In this document: positions 18,252 through 28,099 of the stretch, one piece after another
How positions within the stretch are numbered: position 1 is the first letter of the stretch
How the letters are laid out: each line of letters opens with the position of its first letter
From: Pseudomonadota bacterium
GTDB lineage: Bacteria > Pseudomonadota > Alphaproteobacteria > Rhizobiales > Xanthobacteraceae
Reading direction: 5' to 3'
Assembly: GCA_018240595.1 (NCBI GenBank)
Contig: JAFEFL010000010.1
Span: 1-64,000, forward strand
DNA: 64,000 nt
Notes under the pieces: generated by a model
Databases searched by the model: none
What the model was told of the DNA's origin: nothing
The model's input: the letters and a program-made list of their open reading frames with translations, nothing else
Translations under genes and position numbers: made by a program

Positions 18252-19172
18252 ATGGTGCCTGATCCTGCACCGACGTCGGGTGAGGCAGGCTTCGCCTTGC
18301 CCGAGGCGGCGGCCGCGCTGGCCGCGCATCCGCGATTTGCCCGCGCCATGCGGGCGACGGCGTCCGGGTTGGCGTCGATGTATCACGGCCGTCATCTGCT
18401 GAATTGGCTGATGGACGATCGCGGCCGCATGCTGCTCGGTTATCTGGCGATCTATCTGCATGCGACGCGCGATCCGCGCGACCCGTCTTCCGGCCTGACG
18501 CCGACACGCATCAAGGCGCTATGCACCGAGTTCGACGTCTGCAGCCCGGGCCGCGCGGGCGCCATGCTGTCGCTGATGCGCTTCTCCGGCTATCTCGCCC
18601 CGGACATCGATATCGCCGACCGCCGCCAGCGCCGCCTCGTCGCCACCGACAAGCTCTATGCGCTGCTTCGCTCGCGTCTGACGATGCACTACACGGCGAT
18701 GGCGCCGCTGTTCCCCGACGGCGCTGCCATGCTCGCGGCGCTTGACGACAAGTTCGTCGATGGTGCGCTGGTCGCGGCGATGATGAAACGCTATCGCGCC
18801 GGCTTCCGCCTGGTGTCGGCGGCGCCCGAACTCGGCCTGTTCGGCGAGCGCAATGGCGGCATGCTCATTCTCGCCAGTCTGATCGCCGCGGGCGAGGAGG
18901 ACGACACCGTGCCGCCATCGCGTCCGGTCCCGATCTCGATCGCGGCGCTGGCGCGGCGCTTCGCGGTATCGCGGCCGCATGTGCTCAAGCTGGTCCGGGA
19001 GGCGGAAGACCAGGGCTTCCTCGAGCGGCCCGGCCCCGACATGCGCGTCGTCATTCTCAAACCCGCGCTGATCGAGGCGGCACGGCGCTTCTTCGCCTCG
19101 TCGTACCTTTTCCTCGCCGACTCCATGCGCGAGGCGATGGCGGTAACCGAGCGCCGCCGCAAGGCCGGTTAG
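18252..19172 (+). CDS. Predicted DNA-binding protein with winged-helix segment
   Basis: A 306-residue soluble protein, not recognised as a named family. Residues about 225-262 (ISIAALARRFAVSRPHVLKL, then VREAEDQGFLERPG) form a clear helix-turn-helix with a winged-helix style recognition helix. An earlier segment at about residues 85-120 (LTPTRIKALCTEFDVCSPGR, then AGAMLSLMRFSGYL) looks like a second winged helix, so it may be a tandem DNA-binding protein. The start is the ATG at 18252 behind GAGGGGCGA; an upstream TTG is less likely. It lies between two small cytochrome c genes on the same strand, and may regulate one of them, but that is inference. Confidence 0.65.
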   Translation: MVPDPAPTSGEAGFALPEAAAALAAHPRFARAMRATASGLASMYHGRHLLNWLMDDRGRMLLGYLAIYLHATRDPRDPSSGLTPTRIKALCTEFDVCSPGRAGAMLSLMRFSGYLAPDIDIADRRQRRLVATDKLYALLRSRLTMHYTAMAPLFPDGAAMLAALDDKFVDGALVAAMMKRYRAGFRLVSAAPELGLFGERNGGMLILASLIAAGEEDDTVPPSRPVPISIAALARRFAVSRPHVLKLVREAEDQGFLERPGPDMRVVILKPALIEAARRFFASSYLFLADSMREAMAVTERRRKAG

Positions 19173-19278
19173 CCGTCAATAAGTGCAGGCTTGGTACATA
19201 TCTACAGTGATGCGATGTGTATTGCCTGATAAGAATAATTAATGCGCTCCCGTGTTCGACCGATCGCGAGGCGGGCCA

Positions 19279-19626
19279 ATGCTCGATCAGGCGACAATAA
19301 TCGCGAGAGAAGCCTTGCTCTCGAAAGCGACGATGGTAGCGGCGGCCATTCTGGCGCTGTGCGATTTCGCATCGGCGCAAGACGCCGGACGCGGCAGGGC
19401 CATCGCGCAGCAGCGTTGCGCGATGTGTCACAACATCGATGGCGGCCCGCGGGGCCGTGGCCGATCGGCCCCGGCCTTCAGCGAGATTGCGCGGCAACAG
19501 AGCTTCAACGCCAACCAACTCGCGGTCACCCTGGCGTATAACCACATCCCGATGGGCAACGGACGCGTCACCGCCGGCGAGGCCGGCGATGTCGCCGCCT
19601 ACATCGTGTCGCTGCGACGCCGCTAG
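19279..19626 (+). CDS. Small periplasmic c-type cytochrome
   Basis: A 115-residue class I cytochrome c. The signal peptide ends at about residue 33 (DFASA, then QDAGRG), the haem site is CAMCH at about residues 46-50, and the distal Met is in HIPMGNG. The C-terminal helix GDVAAYIVSL is typical. The start is uncertain: ATG 19279 follows GAGGCGGG, while GTG 19252 and ATG 19333 are in frame. It shares length and layout with the cytochrome at 17841-18152 and is convergent with thrS, whose stop is 28 bases away. The upstream region at 19173-19278 is A/T-rich; I see no good FNR box there. Confidence 0.85.
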   Translation: MLDQATIIAREALLSKATMVAAAILALCDFASAQDAGRGRAIAQQRCAMCHNIDGGPRGRGRSAPAFSEIARQQSFNANQLAVTLAYNHIPMGNGRVTAGEAGDVAAYIVSLRRR

Positions 19627-19653
19627 TCCGGCGCCGCAGCCGCGCTTCTCGCG

Positions 19654-21621
19654 TCAGCCGGCGGCGCGCTCGCGCTTGACGTCCGGCGGCAATGCTTCCT
19701 CGGTCAGCAGCTTGAGGGCGTCGTCGAGGCTCATCACCTGTTGCTTGTCCGAGCCAAGGCGGCGGATCGAGACCTGGCGTGTCTCGGCCTCCTTCTTGCC
19801 GACGACCAGAAGCACCGGGACCTTGGCCAGCGAGTGCTCGCGGACCTTGTAGTTGATTTTCTCGTTGCGCAGATCGGCATCGACGCGCAGGCCGGCCTTG
19901 CGCGCCGCCGTCAGTACGTCGGCGGCGTAAGCGTCGCCATCCTGCGTGATGGTGCAGACGATGGCCTGCTTCGGCGCCAGCCACAGCGGCAGATGGCCGG
20001 CGTAATGCTCGAGCACGACGCCGAGGAAGCGCTCGAGCGAGCCGCAGATCGCGCGGTGCACCATCACCGGCGTCTTCTTCGAGCCGTCCGGCGCGATATA
20101 GAAGGCATCGAAGCGCTCCGGCAGGTTGAAGTCGACCTGCGTGGTGCCGCATTGCCAGTCGCGGCCGATGGCGTCGCGCAGCACATATTCGAATTTCGGC
20201 CCGTAGAACGCGCCTTCGCCCGGATTGACCGCGGTCTTGATGCGGTTGTTGCTCTTGGCGATGGTCGCCAGCACGTTCTGCATGACGCTCTCGGCGTGAT
20301 CCCAGGCCGCATCCGAGCCGACGCGTTTTTCCGGCCGCGTCGACAGCTTGACGACGAGATCGCCCTCGAAGCCGAAATCGGAATAGGTCGACAGGATCAG
20401 GTCGTTGATCTTGAGGCACTCCTCGGCGAGCTGATCCTCGGTGCAGAAGATATGCGCGTCGTCCTGCGTGAAGGCGCGTACGCGGAGCAGGCCGTGCATC
20501 GCGCCCGACGCCTCGTAGCGATGCACGATGCCGAACTCGGCGAGCCGGATCGGCAGTTCGCGGTAGCTCTTGAGGCCGTGCTTGTAGATCTGCACATGGC
20601 CCGGGCAGTTCATCGGCTTGATAGCGAACCAGCGCTTATCCTCGGCTTCGTCGCCGGCCGACTGCGCGGCGAACATGCTCTCGCGATACCACTGCCAGTG
20701 ACCGGAGGTCTCCCACAGCGACTTGTCGAGCATCTGCGGCGCGTTGACTTCCTGGTAGTCGCCTTTCAGGCGCCGCCGCATATAGGCGATGATCTCCTGG
20801 AAGATGGTCCAGCCGTTGGCGTGCCAGAACACCGTGCCGGGGCCTTCCTCCTGGAAATGGAACAGGTCCATCTCGCGCCCGAGCTTGCGGTGGTCGCGCT
20901 TCTCGGCTTCCTCCATCTGCTTGAGATAGGCGTCGAGCTCTTCCTGCTTGGCGAAGGCGGTGCCGTAGATGCGCGACAGCATCGGGTTGTTTGAATCGCC
21001 GCGCCAGTAGGCGCCGGCGACGCGCATCAGCTTGAAGGCGCTGCCGATCTTGCCGGTCGAGGTCATGTGCGGACCGCGGCACAGGTCGAACCAGTCGCCC
21101 TGTTTGTAAATCTTGATCTGCTGGTCTTCCGGAATGGCGTCGACCAGTTCGACCTTGAACAGCTCGCCCTTGTCGTTGAAGACCTGCTTGGCCTTGTCGC
21201 GCGACCACACTTCCTTGGTGAAAGGTTTGTCGCGGGCGATGATCTCCTTCATCTTCTTTTCGATGACGGGCAGGTCGTCCGGCGTAAAGGCCTCGTTGCG
21301 CGCGAAGTCGTAATAGAAGCCGTTCTCGATCACCGGGCCGATGGTCACCTGGGTGCCGGGCCACAATTCCTGCACCGCCTCGGCCAGCACGTGGGCGGCG
21401 TCGTGGCGGATCAGTTCGAGCGCGCGCGGGTCGTCGCGCGACACGAACTCGATGCGGGCGTCTTTTTCAATCGGATCGGCGAGGTCGGCGAGCACGCCGT
21501 CGAGCGCCATCGCCACGGTGCGCTTGGCCAGCGAGGGCGAAATACCCTTGGCGATGTCGAGGCCGGTGATGTTGTCGGGATAGTCGCGGCGCGCGCCGTC
21601 GGGAAAGGTCAGGGCGACCAT
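19654..21621 (-). CDS. thrS: Threonyl-tRNA synthetase
   Basis: A 655-residue class II aminoacyl-tRNA synthetase of full bacterial length. It has an N-terminal TGS domain (about residues 1-62), an editing domain with [11 protein letters not shown] (about 73-83), and a catalytic core with the zinc-site motif [13 protein letters not shown] and motif 2 ([20 protein letters not shown]). A C-terminal anticodon-binding domain covers about 545-645. It charges tRNA-Thr; a tRNA-Thr(TGT) gene lies 26 kb away in this window. No T-box or other leader element is evident upstream. Confidence 0.97.
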   Translation of the reverse strand: MVALTFPDGARRDYPDNITGLDIAKGISPSLAKRTVAMALDGVLADLADPIEKDARIEFVSRDDPRALELIRHDAAHVLAEAVQELWPGTQVTIGPVIENGFYYDFARNEAFTPDDLPVIEKKMKEIIARDKPFTKEVWSRDKAKQVFNDKGELFKVELVDAIPEDQQIKIYKQGDWFDLCRGPHMTSTGKIGSAFKLMRVAGAYWRGDSNNPMLSRIYGTAFAKQEELDAYLKQMEEAEKRDHRKLGREMDLFHFQEEGPGTVFWHANGWTIFQEIIAYMRRRLKGDYQEVNAPQMLDKSLWETSGHWQWYRESMFAAQSAGDEAEDKRWFAIKPMNCPGHVQIYKHGLKSYRELPIRLAEFGIVHRYEASGAMHGLLRVRAFTQDDAHIFCTEDQLAEECLKINDLILSTYSDFGFEGDLVVKLSTRPEKRVGSDAAWDHAESVMQNVLATIAKSNNRIKTAVNPGEGAFYGPKFEYVLRDAIGRDWQCGTTQVDFNLPERFDAFYIAPDGSKKTPVMVHRAICGSLERFLGVVLEHYAGHLPLWLAPKQAIVCTITQDGDAYAADVLTAARKAGLRVDADLRNEKINYKVREHSLAKVPVLLVVGKKEAETRQVSIRRLGSDKQQVMSLDDALKLLTEEALPPDVKRERAAG

Positions 21622-21776
21622 GGTCTTCTCTCCTGTTGCTCACTCCCGCGAACGAGCGCGGGTAAGCGGATATTGATTCCGGAAGGGATATAGCAGGCTG
21701 CCTTGCCGGCGCAACCGGTCAGGCCTGTTTGATCCAGCGCAACGCCGGCCGCAGCCCGGCACCGTAGCCATATCCC

Positions 21777-23051
21777 ATGAAAACCGATGTTTTGCGCGCC
21801 GCGATGCTGGCCGTTGCGTTGGCCTTGACGGCGCCTGCCTCGGCGCAGCCGCGGCCGGCGCCCGGTGAGGTTATCGACACCGTCGCCCAGTACACCGGGA
21901 TGACCAATGACGCGGTCAGCCTCGCGCTCAAAGACAATGCGGCGGCGCTCGGCCGGTTGACCGACGCGGTTGTCGCCGTCCAGATCGCCCAGCAGTTCCT
22001 GGATGCGCGCGACGCCGAGATCGCCACCACCGTGCTCAATCAGGCGACCGATTCCGCCGCCGAAGCCCTGTTGCCGCCGCCGCTGCTGACCGCGATCAAG
22101 GCGGTGCGCCTCTACAAGTCCATGCTCGAAGCGGTGCGCGATCTGGTGTTCATCCCGAAGCTCGACGCCGGTCTCTATGCCGCCTATCGCGCCAATCGGG
22201 CGCAGAACCAGGACGTCATCAACGCATTCTCCTATGCGACCAGCCAGAGCCTCGGCGGCGGCTATTACGCCGTGAAGCCGAAAATGGTTGAGGACTACAT
22301 CAGCAAATACAAAGGCTGGGACAAGGATCTGGTCGGCGAGCCGATGCGCCGTCGCGCCGAGCGCCAGGTCGATCGGTTCTGGATGGCGCGGCTCGAAGCG
22401 ACTTATCAGCAGGAGAAAGTCAAGCCGGACAAGCAGACGATCCTCGCCGCCATCTGGGCGAGCGTGAAAGACATCACCGACCAGTTCAAGGCGCCGGCGA
22501 GGATTGGCGCCGCGCTGTTTCCCGATCCCGGCGCAGATCTTCCCGGAGGCTGGTGGTGGGCGAAAAGCGCCGGTGCGGAATACAAGGCGCCGGCGCCCTA
22601 TGCGGCAAGCCACACGCCGATGTGGATGCAGACCATCGAACTGAGCACCGTCCAAGGCTACACCTTCAAACCCTACAAAGGCGGCGGCGGTGCGTGGTGT
22701 CGTCCCGAGCGCAACGGCAAATGCGATCTGCCGTATCAGCGCGTTGAAATTACCATCTCGGACTGGACGATGCATGGCGGCGAAAAGCCGTGCACGCTCT
22801 CGCTGCAATCGATGCTGAAGGATTTCCCGGCGAACTACCAACGGCTGTCGGACCGCGCCGTGAGTTCGGTCGGACAGAATCCGGAGCAGAATGGCATCCG
22901 GTTCTGCCTGAAGAATTATAGCGTTTCCCTGAACAACACCGCGCTCAACGGAGCGTCGTCCAATCCGGCGATCACCCGTCATTTCTCGAACGTTATTGTG
23001 AGCAAGATCAACGCGCAAAGCGGCGGCAAGGCAACGGTTGGCACGGAGTGA
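21777..23051 (+). CDS. Secreted hypothetical protein
   Basis: A 424-residue protein with a signal peptide (residues about 1-23, AVALALTAPASAQ). The first half is helical and Ala-rich (about residues 30-140). A middle region is rich in Lys and aromatic residues (DKQTILAAIWASVKDI). The C-terminal third contains GGWWWAKSAGAEYKAP, YTFKPYKGGGGAWCRPERN and a pair of Cys-containing segments (KCDLPYQRVEI, KPCTLSLQSM). I do not recognise a family. It is divergent from thrS with 155 bases between them, and ends next to the convergent EamA transporter gene. Confidence 0.6.
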   Translation: MKTDVLRAAMLAVALALTAPASAQPRPAPGEVIDTVAQYTGMTNDAVSLALKDNAAALGRLTDAVVAVQIAQQFLDARDAEIATTVLNQATDSAAEALLPPPLLTAIKAVRLYKSMLEAVRDLVFIPKLDAGLYAAYRANRAQNQDVINAFSYATSQSLGGGYYAVKPKMVEDYISKYKGWDKDLVGEPMRRRAERQVDRFWMARLEATYQQEKVKPDKQTILAAIWASVKDITDQFKAPARIGAALFPDPGADLPGGWWWAKSAGAEYKAPAPYAASHTPMWMQTIELSTVQGYTFKPYKGGGGAWCRPERNGKCDLPYQRVEITISDWTMHGGEKPCTLSLQSMLKDFPANYQRLSDRAVSSVGQNPEQNGIRFCLKNYSVSLNNTALNGASSNPAITRHFSNVIVSKINAQSGGKATVGTE

Positions 23052-23060
23052 TGGGATTCG

Positions 23061-23984
23061 TCAGGCGCGCGCCAGACGCTCTCTCGCCCAGCCCAGCACC
23101 CGGCCGTCGATGACCAGCAGCGAGGCGGCAATGACGAGCGCGCCGGCGATTTCGTTGGCGGTGAACGGCTCGTTGAGAATGAAAACGCCGAGCAGGATCG
23201 TCGTCACCGGGATCAGCAGTGTCACCAGCACGACATTGACTGCGCCGGAGCGGTTGAGGATGCGGAAAAACAGGATGTAGGCCAACGCCGTGCAAAGAGT
23301 GCCGAGGCCGGCCAGCGCTACCCAGGTCGCGAGGCCGGGAACGGGCAGGGTCCACGGCCGGTCGATGAACGCCGCCGCGATCGCCATCACCGGCGTCGAG
23401 CAAATGAGCTGACCCGTGGCCGACGTAATCGGCGGCACGCCTTTGAGCGCGCGGCGGCCCCAGTAGCCGGCGAAGCCGTAGCTCAGCGCGGCGGCAAGGC
23501 AGAGCACCATGCCGAGCATCTGGTCCGACGCGCTGAGGCCCGGCGCGCGGAGCAGCGCCACACCGCCGATGCCGATCAGCACGCCAGCGATGCGCCTTCC
23601 GGTCAGGCGTTCTTCGCCGGCCGACGCCATCACCAGCACGGCGAACAGCGGCGTCGTCGCATTCAGCACGGAAGCGAGGCCGCTGGAGATCACCGTCTGC
23701 GCGATCAGAAACAGCGTGAACGGGACGACGTTGTTGACCAGCCCCATGATGGCGAAGGGAAGCCAGTCGGCGGCGCGCCTCGGCAGCGAGCCGCCGAGCG
23801 GGCGGATCACCATGAGCAAACACATCGCGCCAAGCCCGACGCGGGCCAGCGCCACCGTCAGCGGCGGCAGTTCGCGCAGCGCAACGCCGTTGAAGAAGAA
23901 TGAGCCGCCCCACAGCACCGATAAGACAAACAGCAGCAGCCAGTCCTGACGGTGCATCGGCATCGGGTCGCTGGCGCTGCGCAT
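23061..23984 (-). CDS. EamA-family (DMT) permease
   Basis: A 307-residue protein with ten predicted membrane helices arranged as two EamA repeats, each beginning with a pattern such as VLSVLWGGSFFFNGVALREL and ending in a Pro-containing helix. DMT-family carriers export metabolites or amino acids; the substrate cannot be deduced. Three nearby Met codons (23984, 23963, 23957) could be the start; the first is listed. It is transcribed alone on the minus strand, directly after yidD. Confidence 0.85.
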   Translation of the reverse strand: MRSASDPMPMHRQDWLLLFVLSVLWGGSFFFNGVALRELPPLTVALARVGLGAMCLLMVIRPLGGSLPRRAADWLPFAIMGLVNNVVPFTLFLIAQTVISSGLASVLNATTPLFAVLVMASAGEERLTGRRIAGVLIGIGGVALLRAPGLSASDQMLGMVLCLAAALSYGFAGYWGRRALKGVPPITSATGQLICSTPVMAIAAAFIDRPWTLPVPGLATWVALAGLGTLCTALAYILFFRILNRSGAVNVVLVTLLIPVTTILLGVFILNEPFTANEIAGALVIAASLLVIDGRVLGWARERLARA

Positions 23985-24053
23985 GTCTTGTCTTTCGTGG
24001 ACGGGCGTTCGGTATGCCGCGAATGAATATGGCCGGCCACCCGGTTCCTGTTT

Positions 24054-24404
24054 CTAGGGCTCGGGCTGCGTGCCGTGCCAGCGGCCGTAGCGCCACGGCG
24101 TCCACCAGTGCGCCTGCGCGGGCAATGCCTTTGGCACGAAATCGAGGCCATGCGTGCCGAACGGATTACAGCGCAGGATTCGCGCGAGCGCCATCCAGCC
24201 GCCGGCCCACAGACCGAAGCGGCTGATCGCTTCGTCGGCATATTCGGAGCAACTCGGCAGATGCCGGCAGCGCGGGCCGATCAATGGCGACAGCGTGTAC
24301 CGGTAGATGGTCACCAGACCATGGCCGATGACGCGGGGAATCCGCGCCAGTGGATTGAGTTCGGAGGGTGAATTGCGGTCGCGCAAACGAAAAGCCTTCG
24401 CCAT
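24054..24404 (-). CDS. yidD: Membrane protein insertion efficiency factor YidD
   Basis: A 116-residue protein with the complete YidD core: YRYTLSPLIGPRCRHLPSCS followed by EYADEAI, then GGWMALARILRCNPFGTHG and LDFVPK. YidD is a small amphipathic membrane-associated protein that assists insertion of proteins by YidC. In many bacteria it sits with rnpA, yidC and rpmH; here it stands apart, as is common in alphaproteobacteria. The acidic residue usual in the DxVP motif is kept as LDFVP. Confidence 0.93.
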   Translation of the reverse strand: MAKAFRLRDRNSPSELNPLARIPRVIGHGLVTIYRYTLSPLIGPRCRHLPSCSEYADEAISRFGLWAGGWMALARILRCNPFGTHGLDFVPKALPAQAHWWTPWRYGRWHGTQPEP

Positions 24405-24729
24405 CGAGGATCGTGCGAGGGTCTTAGCAAAGTTCCGCGCCGAAGTTCCATCGACTTGGAACTGCTCAGCTTTCGAGCAACTTAGGGCAGGGATAGCGAC
24501 CTTTTTGCACTAGCGGGAATCCACGCCCCGTCATATTAAATAAGACATCGGGGGTTCAGTGACAGACAATTGACGAGGCGCAAAGACGCCCATTCGTCCG
24601 GCGCTTACGCTATTGTCGCGACCGCGAACCTCGAAACGAAATGGAATCCTCCGCTGCTACAATGCGGCAAACGGGTTCAGGTTCCGCGCCGAGCGAAACT
24701 TTTTCGTCGGTCGCAGCAAAAGGGGAAAG
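24405..24729. other. Intergenic region between yidD and the secreted ClpP-fold protein
   Basis: A 325-base gap between divergent genes. I see no gene in it. An A/T-rich stretch near 24,530-24,550 may contain the promoter of the plus-strand gene, but no clear -35/-10 pair stands out. Confidence 0.4.
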
Positions 24730-26109
24730 ATGCGAAGTTCCCTCTCTTCTCTCGGCACCGTCATTGGCGCGCTGGCTGCCGCCGCCCTGTTTGCTGCCGG
24801 GGTCACGACCCCCGCCGGCGCGGACAACCGCACTTTGCCGATGCGTTTCGAGCTCCGCATGGAAGGCCCTGCCGCTCAATGCGGGCTGGACTGCGCCACC
24901 TACGTCTCGGCCGCCGGCGCCATTACGGCCGACAGCCCGCGCGACTTCAAGAGTTTCATGCAATCGGCCACCGCCAACGGTCACAATCTCAAGGGCGCGA
25001 CGGTGGTGATGGATTCCGACGGCGGTTCCGTGCTGGGCGCGATCGCCCTTGGCCGCGAAATCCGCTCCGCTAGGCTGTCGACCATGGTCGGCCGCGTCGT
25101 CGATATCGCCGACCAACCGAAGGGCTCCAAGGTTCCGCGCGCGAAACTCTCGCCTTATGCCGACTGCGAGTCGATGTGCGCCTTCGTCATGCTCGGCGGC
25201 ATCAAGCGCTCGGTGCCGAGCGAAGCCCGCGTCATGGTGCATCAGATCTGGCTGGGCGATCGCCGCGAGGATCCGACGGCGGCGAACTACTCGGCGGAGG
25301 ATCTGGTTCTGGTGCAGCGCGACATCGGCCGGCTGGCGCGGTTCACCGAGGACATGGGCGCTTCGATGGATCTGCTCGACCTCGCGCTGCGCATCCCGCC
25401 ATGGGAGCCGCTGCATGTGATGTCGCGGGATGAACTGACGAACACGCGGCTTGCGACCGAAGGTCCCGCCATGCCGGAAGTCGCGGCGGTGGCGACGAGC
25501 TCACAGGCAACGAATGCAGCCACCACGGCGCCGCGTGCGCCGGTCCGTGCCGACCGGCCCATGACCAATGGCTCCAAGTTGATCGCCAAACCGATGCCGA
25601 TCAGCGAGCGTAGCTGGGGCCTGGTCAATCAGGACGGCGGCGTGATGCTGGCGCGGCGCCATCCGTTGACGGTCGAAGGCGACCAGATCGGCAGCTTCGA
25701 TGTGATGCTGTCCTGCGGCGCCGACGACAAATTCGCGATGAGTTATGTCGAGCGCCGTTATGCCGCCGAGGGTCTGGCGCTGCCGCCGCAGCTCGACGGC
25801 GTCACACTCCGCATCGGCAAGACCCGCGCGGCCCTGAAGATCGTCGGCAGCGGCTATGACGATCAGGACAAGACTTTGCGTACGATCGCCGTCGGTTCGG
25901 TGCCGGCCGAGGTCGTCCGGCGCTTCTCCGCGGGCTTCCGTTCGGCTGTGGTTGAAACGAGCAGCGACGACGCAGTGACCGTCATCAGGATCGGCAATAC
26001 TGGCGCGCCGCAGAATTTCCCGCAGCTCGCGGCCGCCTGCAGCAAGCCGATCGGTGAACGTGCCGAGGCAATGGTGCAAAAGACCGGTGGCATGGCACCA
26101 GCGCAGTAG
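24730..26109 (+). CDS. Secreted ClpP/crotonase-fold protein (COG3904-like)
   Basis: A 459-residue exported protein with a signal peptide (about residues 1-33, AAALFAAGVTTPAGADN). Residues about 40-230 resemble the predicted periplasmic ClpP-like family: VVMDSDGGSVLGAIALGREI corresponds to the ClpP oxyanion-hole region, and ADCESMCAFVMLGGIKR to the active-site segment, where related proteins usually have a S-A-C motif. The C-terminal half (about 300-459) is a separate beta-rich domain of unknown type. The start at 24730 follows AGGGGAAAG; the upstream extension is not family-like. Whether it is an active protease is uncertain. Partner genes are not evident. Confidence 0.7.
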   Translation: MRSSLSSLGTVIGALAAAALFAAGVTTPAGADNRTLPMRFELRMEGPAAQCGLDCATYVSAAGAITADSPRDFKSFMQSATANGHNLKGATVVMDSDGGSVLGAIALGREIRSARLSTMVGRVVDIADQPKGSKVPRAKLSPYADCESMCAFVMLGGIKRSVPSEARVMVHQIWLGDRREDPTAANYSAEDLVLVQRDIGRLARFTEDMGASMDLLDLALRIPPWEPLHVMSRDELTNTRLATEGPAMPEVAAVATSSQATNAATTAPRAPVRADRPMTNGSKLIAKPMPISERSWGLVNQDGGVMLARRHPLTVEGDQIGSFDVMLSCGADDKFAMSYVERRYAAEGLALPPQLDGVTLRIGKTRAALKIVGSGYDDQDKTLRTIAVGSVPAEVVRRFSAGFRSAVVETSSDDAVTVIRIGNTGAPQNFPQLAAACSKPIGERAEAMVQKTGGMAPAQ

Positions 26110-26244
26110 GCCAGCGGCGGCGCAGGTAAACTTCAAATAAATTCATCACGCGCAGCACCCGCTTCGCTGCGGAAAGCCTCGTGCCGAGGTTTACAGGCAT
26201 GAGGGCGCGCGCCATGGTCCGCCGATCTTCTTTCGGGGGCAAAC

Positions 26245-26625
26245 ATGAAACGATCTTTGATCGCCTTGGCGATGACGCTGGCCTTTGGCTCGATGCTGCC
26301 GGTGGCGGCGCAGGCGGAGGCCAAACAGGATTTCGACCTGGTCAACCGCACCGGCTACGCCATCAGCGAAGTCTACGTATCGCCGAGCAAGACCGACGAC
26401 TGGCAGGACGACCTGCTCGAGAACAGCGACAACAACTTCGAGGATGGCGAGAAACGCAGCGTGCATTTCACGCGCGCCGGCAAGACCTGCAAATGGGATC
26501 TCAAGGTCGTCTATGACGACGACGATTCATCGGCGGTCTGGCACGACATCGACCTGTGCGAGGTGTCGCGCATCACGCTGCGGTATAACCGGAAAACCGA
26601 CACCACGTCGGCTTCGTTCGATTGA
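26245..26625 (+). CDS. Small secreted protein of unknown function
   Basis: A 126-residue protein with a clear signal peptide (LALAMTLAFGS-like core, ending PVAAQAEA at about residue 26). The mature part is acidic (DDDDSSAVWHDIDLCE) and contains FDLVNRTGYAISEVYVSPSK, a pattern found in many short exported proteins of Hyphomicrobiales. Two cysteines (in KTCKWD and DLCEV) may form a disulfide. It follows the ClpP-fold gene after 135 bases and is convergent with the Fe-S scaffold gene. Function unknown. Confidence 0.7.
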   Translation: MKRSLIALAMTLAFGSMLPVAAQAEAKQDFDLVNRTGYAISEVYVSPSKTDDWQDDLLENSDNNFEDGEKRSVHFTRAGKTCKWDLKVVYDDDDSSAVWHDIDLCEVSRITLRYNRKTDTTSASFD

Positions 26626-26650
26626 TAGCGGCGCGGCCGGGCAGGTGGGC

Positions 26651-27106
26651 TTACTCGGCGGCCTGCTTGGCGCCGTTTTTTTTCGCCTCGATCTCGTCGA
26701 CGGCCTTCACCACCGCGTCGAACGTCAGCATGGTCGAGGCGTGGCGCGCCTTGTAGTCGCGCACCGGCTCGAGAAAGGCGACATCGGCCCATTTGCCGGT
26801 CGGCGGCGGGCCGTTCTCCTTGAGCATCTTGCGGACGGTCTCGCGAACTTCGCGGAGCTCCGCGGGGGTCGCGCCGATGACGTGGCGGGCCATGATCGAG
26901 GACGAGGCCTGGCCGAGGGCGCAGGCCTTGACGTCATGGGCGAAATCCGTGACGGCGCCGCCGTCCATCTTCACGTCGACGGTGACGGTCGATCCGCACA
27001 GCTTGGAATGGGCCGTCGCCGAGGCGTCCGGCGCCTCCAGGCGGCCCAAACGCGGGATATGCGCGGCCAGATCGAGGATTTTCGCGTTGTAGACGTCGTT
27101 GAGCAT
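26651..27106 (-). CDS. Iron-sulfur cluster assembly scaffold protein (NifU-N / IscU-like)
   Basis: A 151-residue protein of the IscU/SufU/NifU N-terminal family, which builds Fe-S clusters on three cysteines. It begins with DVYNAKILDLAAHIPRLGRL, like IscU-type proteins, and carries cysteines in SKLCGSTVTV and DVKACALGQASSSIM. The third cysteine found in canonical IscU (near the C terminus) is not evident, which fits the degenerate branch seen in alphaproteobacteria. The start is the ATG at 27106; an in-frame ATG at 27127 is an alternative. It is divergent from folE, with no other suf/isc genes nearby. Confidence 0.8.
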   Translation of the reverse strand: MLNDVYNAKILDLAAHIPRLGRLEAPDASATAHSKLCGSTVTVDVKMDGGAVTDFAHDVKACALGQASSSIMARHVIGATPAELREVRETVRKMLKENGPPPTGKWADVAFLEPVRDYKARHASTMLTFDAVVKAVDEIEAKKNGAKQAAE

Positions 27107-27361
27107 GGAATTCGACCCGGAAGCCATCCAAACCGGCCGGTCATCCGGCACGTTGCCTGGTGCGTACAAAGCAATATATAGGGGTCGGCTTACCGGAACG
27201 AGAAGGGTCTCGGGCCGGGCGCCATGGTTCCCTGCTATAAGGGCCATGCAAAATGGGATTGCGGCGTCCGATCGCCCGAATGGGGCGGGAAAACGCGGCC
27301 ACCCCGGTGACACTCCCGGCGCTGCCCCTTGAAGGCACGCTCCGGTCGAACGGAGACCGTA

Positions 27362-28015
27362 ATGGACGCCAAGAGCAAGATTGTTAAGCCCTGGGAAAAG
27401 CAGGGCCTGTCTTCCCACGTCAGTGCCGCCCCGACGCCCCCGGGCCCGCGCCCGTCGCGGGAGGAGGCGGAAGCCGCTGTGCGCGTGCTGATCGCCTATG
27501 CCGGCGACGACGCCAAGCGCGAGGGCGTGCTCGACACCCCCAAGCGCGTGGTCGATGCCTATGACGAATTGTTTGCCGGCTACCGCGAATGCGCCGCCGA
27601 GGCGCTCGACCGCACCTTTTCCGAGACCTCCGGCTACGACGATTTCGTGCTGGTGAAGGGCATCACCTTCAACTCGCACTGCGAGCACCACATGATGCCG
27701 TTCTTCGGCAAGGCGCATGTCGCCTACAAGCCGACCGAACGGGTGGTGGGCCTGTCGAAGCTGGCGCGGCTCGTCGACGTCTACGCCAAGCGCCTGCAGA
27801 CGCAGGAAAACATGACGGCGCAGATCGCGACCGCGCTGGAAGAGGTGCTCAAGCCGAAGGGCGTCGCCGTGATGCTCGAAGCCGAGCACACCTGCATGTC
27901 GCTGCGCGGCGTCACCAAGCCGGGTTCGCTGACGCTGACCACGCATTTCTCCGGCTCGTTCCGCGACGACCCGAACGAACTGGTCCGGTTCATGTCGCTG
28001 GTGCGCGAGAAATAG
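27362..28015 (+). CDS. folE: GTP cyclohydrolase I
   Basis: A 217-residue enzyme that converts GTP to 7,8-dihydroneopterin triphosphate, the first step of folate synthesis. The zinc-binding motifs are [19 protein letters not shown] (first Cys at about residue 107) and [12 protein letters not shown]. The N-terminal 35 residues are a variable, basic tail. The start at 27362 is preferred over a frame extension to 27329. hisI follows 85 bases later on the same strand, but a stem-loop between them suggests separate or reduced read-through transcription. Confidence 0.95.
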   Translation: MDAKSKIVKPWEKQGLSSHVSAAPTPPGPRPSREEAEAAVRVLIAYAGDDAKREGVLDTPKRVVDAYDELFAGYRECAAEALDRTFSETSGYDDFVLVKGITFNSHCEHHMMPFFGKAHVAYKPTERVVGLSKLARLVDVYAKRLQTQENMTAQIATALEEVLKPKGVAVMLEAEHTCMSLRGVTKPGSLTLTTHFSGSFRDDPNELVRFMSLVREK

Positions 28016-28047
28016 CTCCGGCTTTCTCGCCGCTCTCACGTGCTTCG

Positions 28048-28071
28048 ATTGCCGGGTGAAAGCCCGGCAAT
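28048..28071 (+). terminator. Stem-loop between folE and hisI
   Basis: ATTGCCGGG (28048-28056) pairs with CCCGGCAAT (28063-28071) around a TGAAAG loop. Only a short TT follows, so it is a weak or attenuating terminator after folE. Confidence 0.55.
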
Positions 28072-28099
28072 TTCGTATCTGGCAACACGGTTTATCGTC

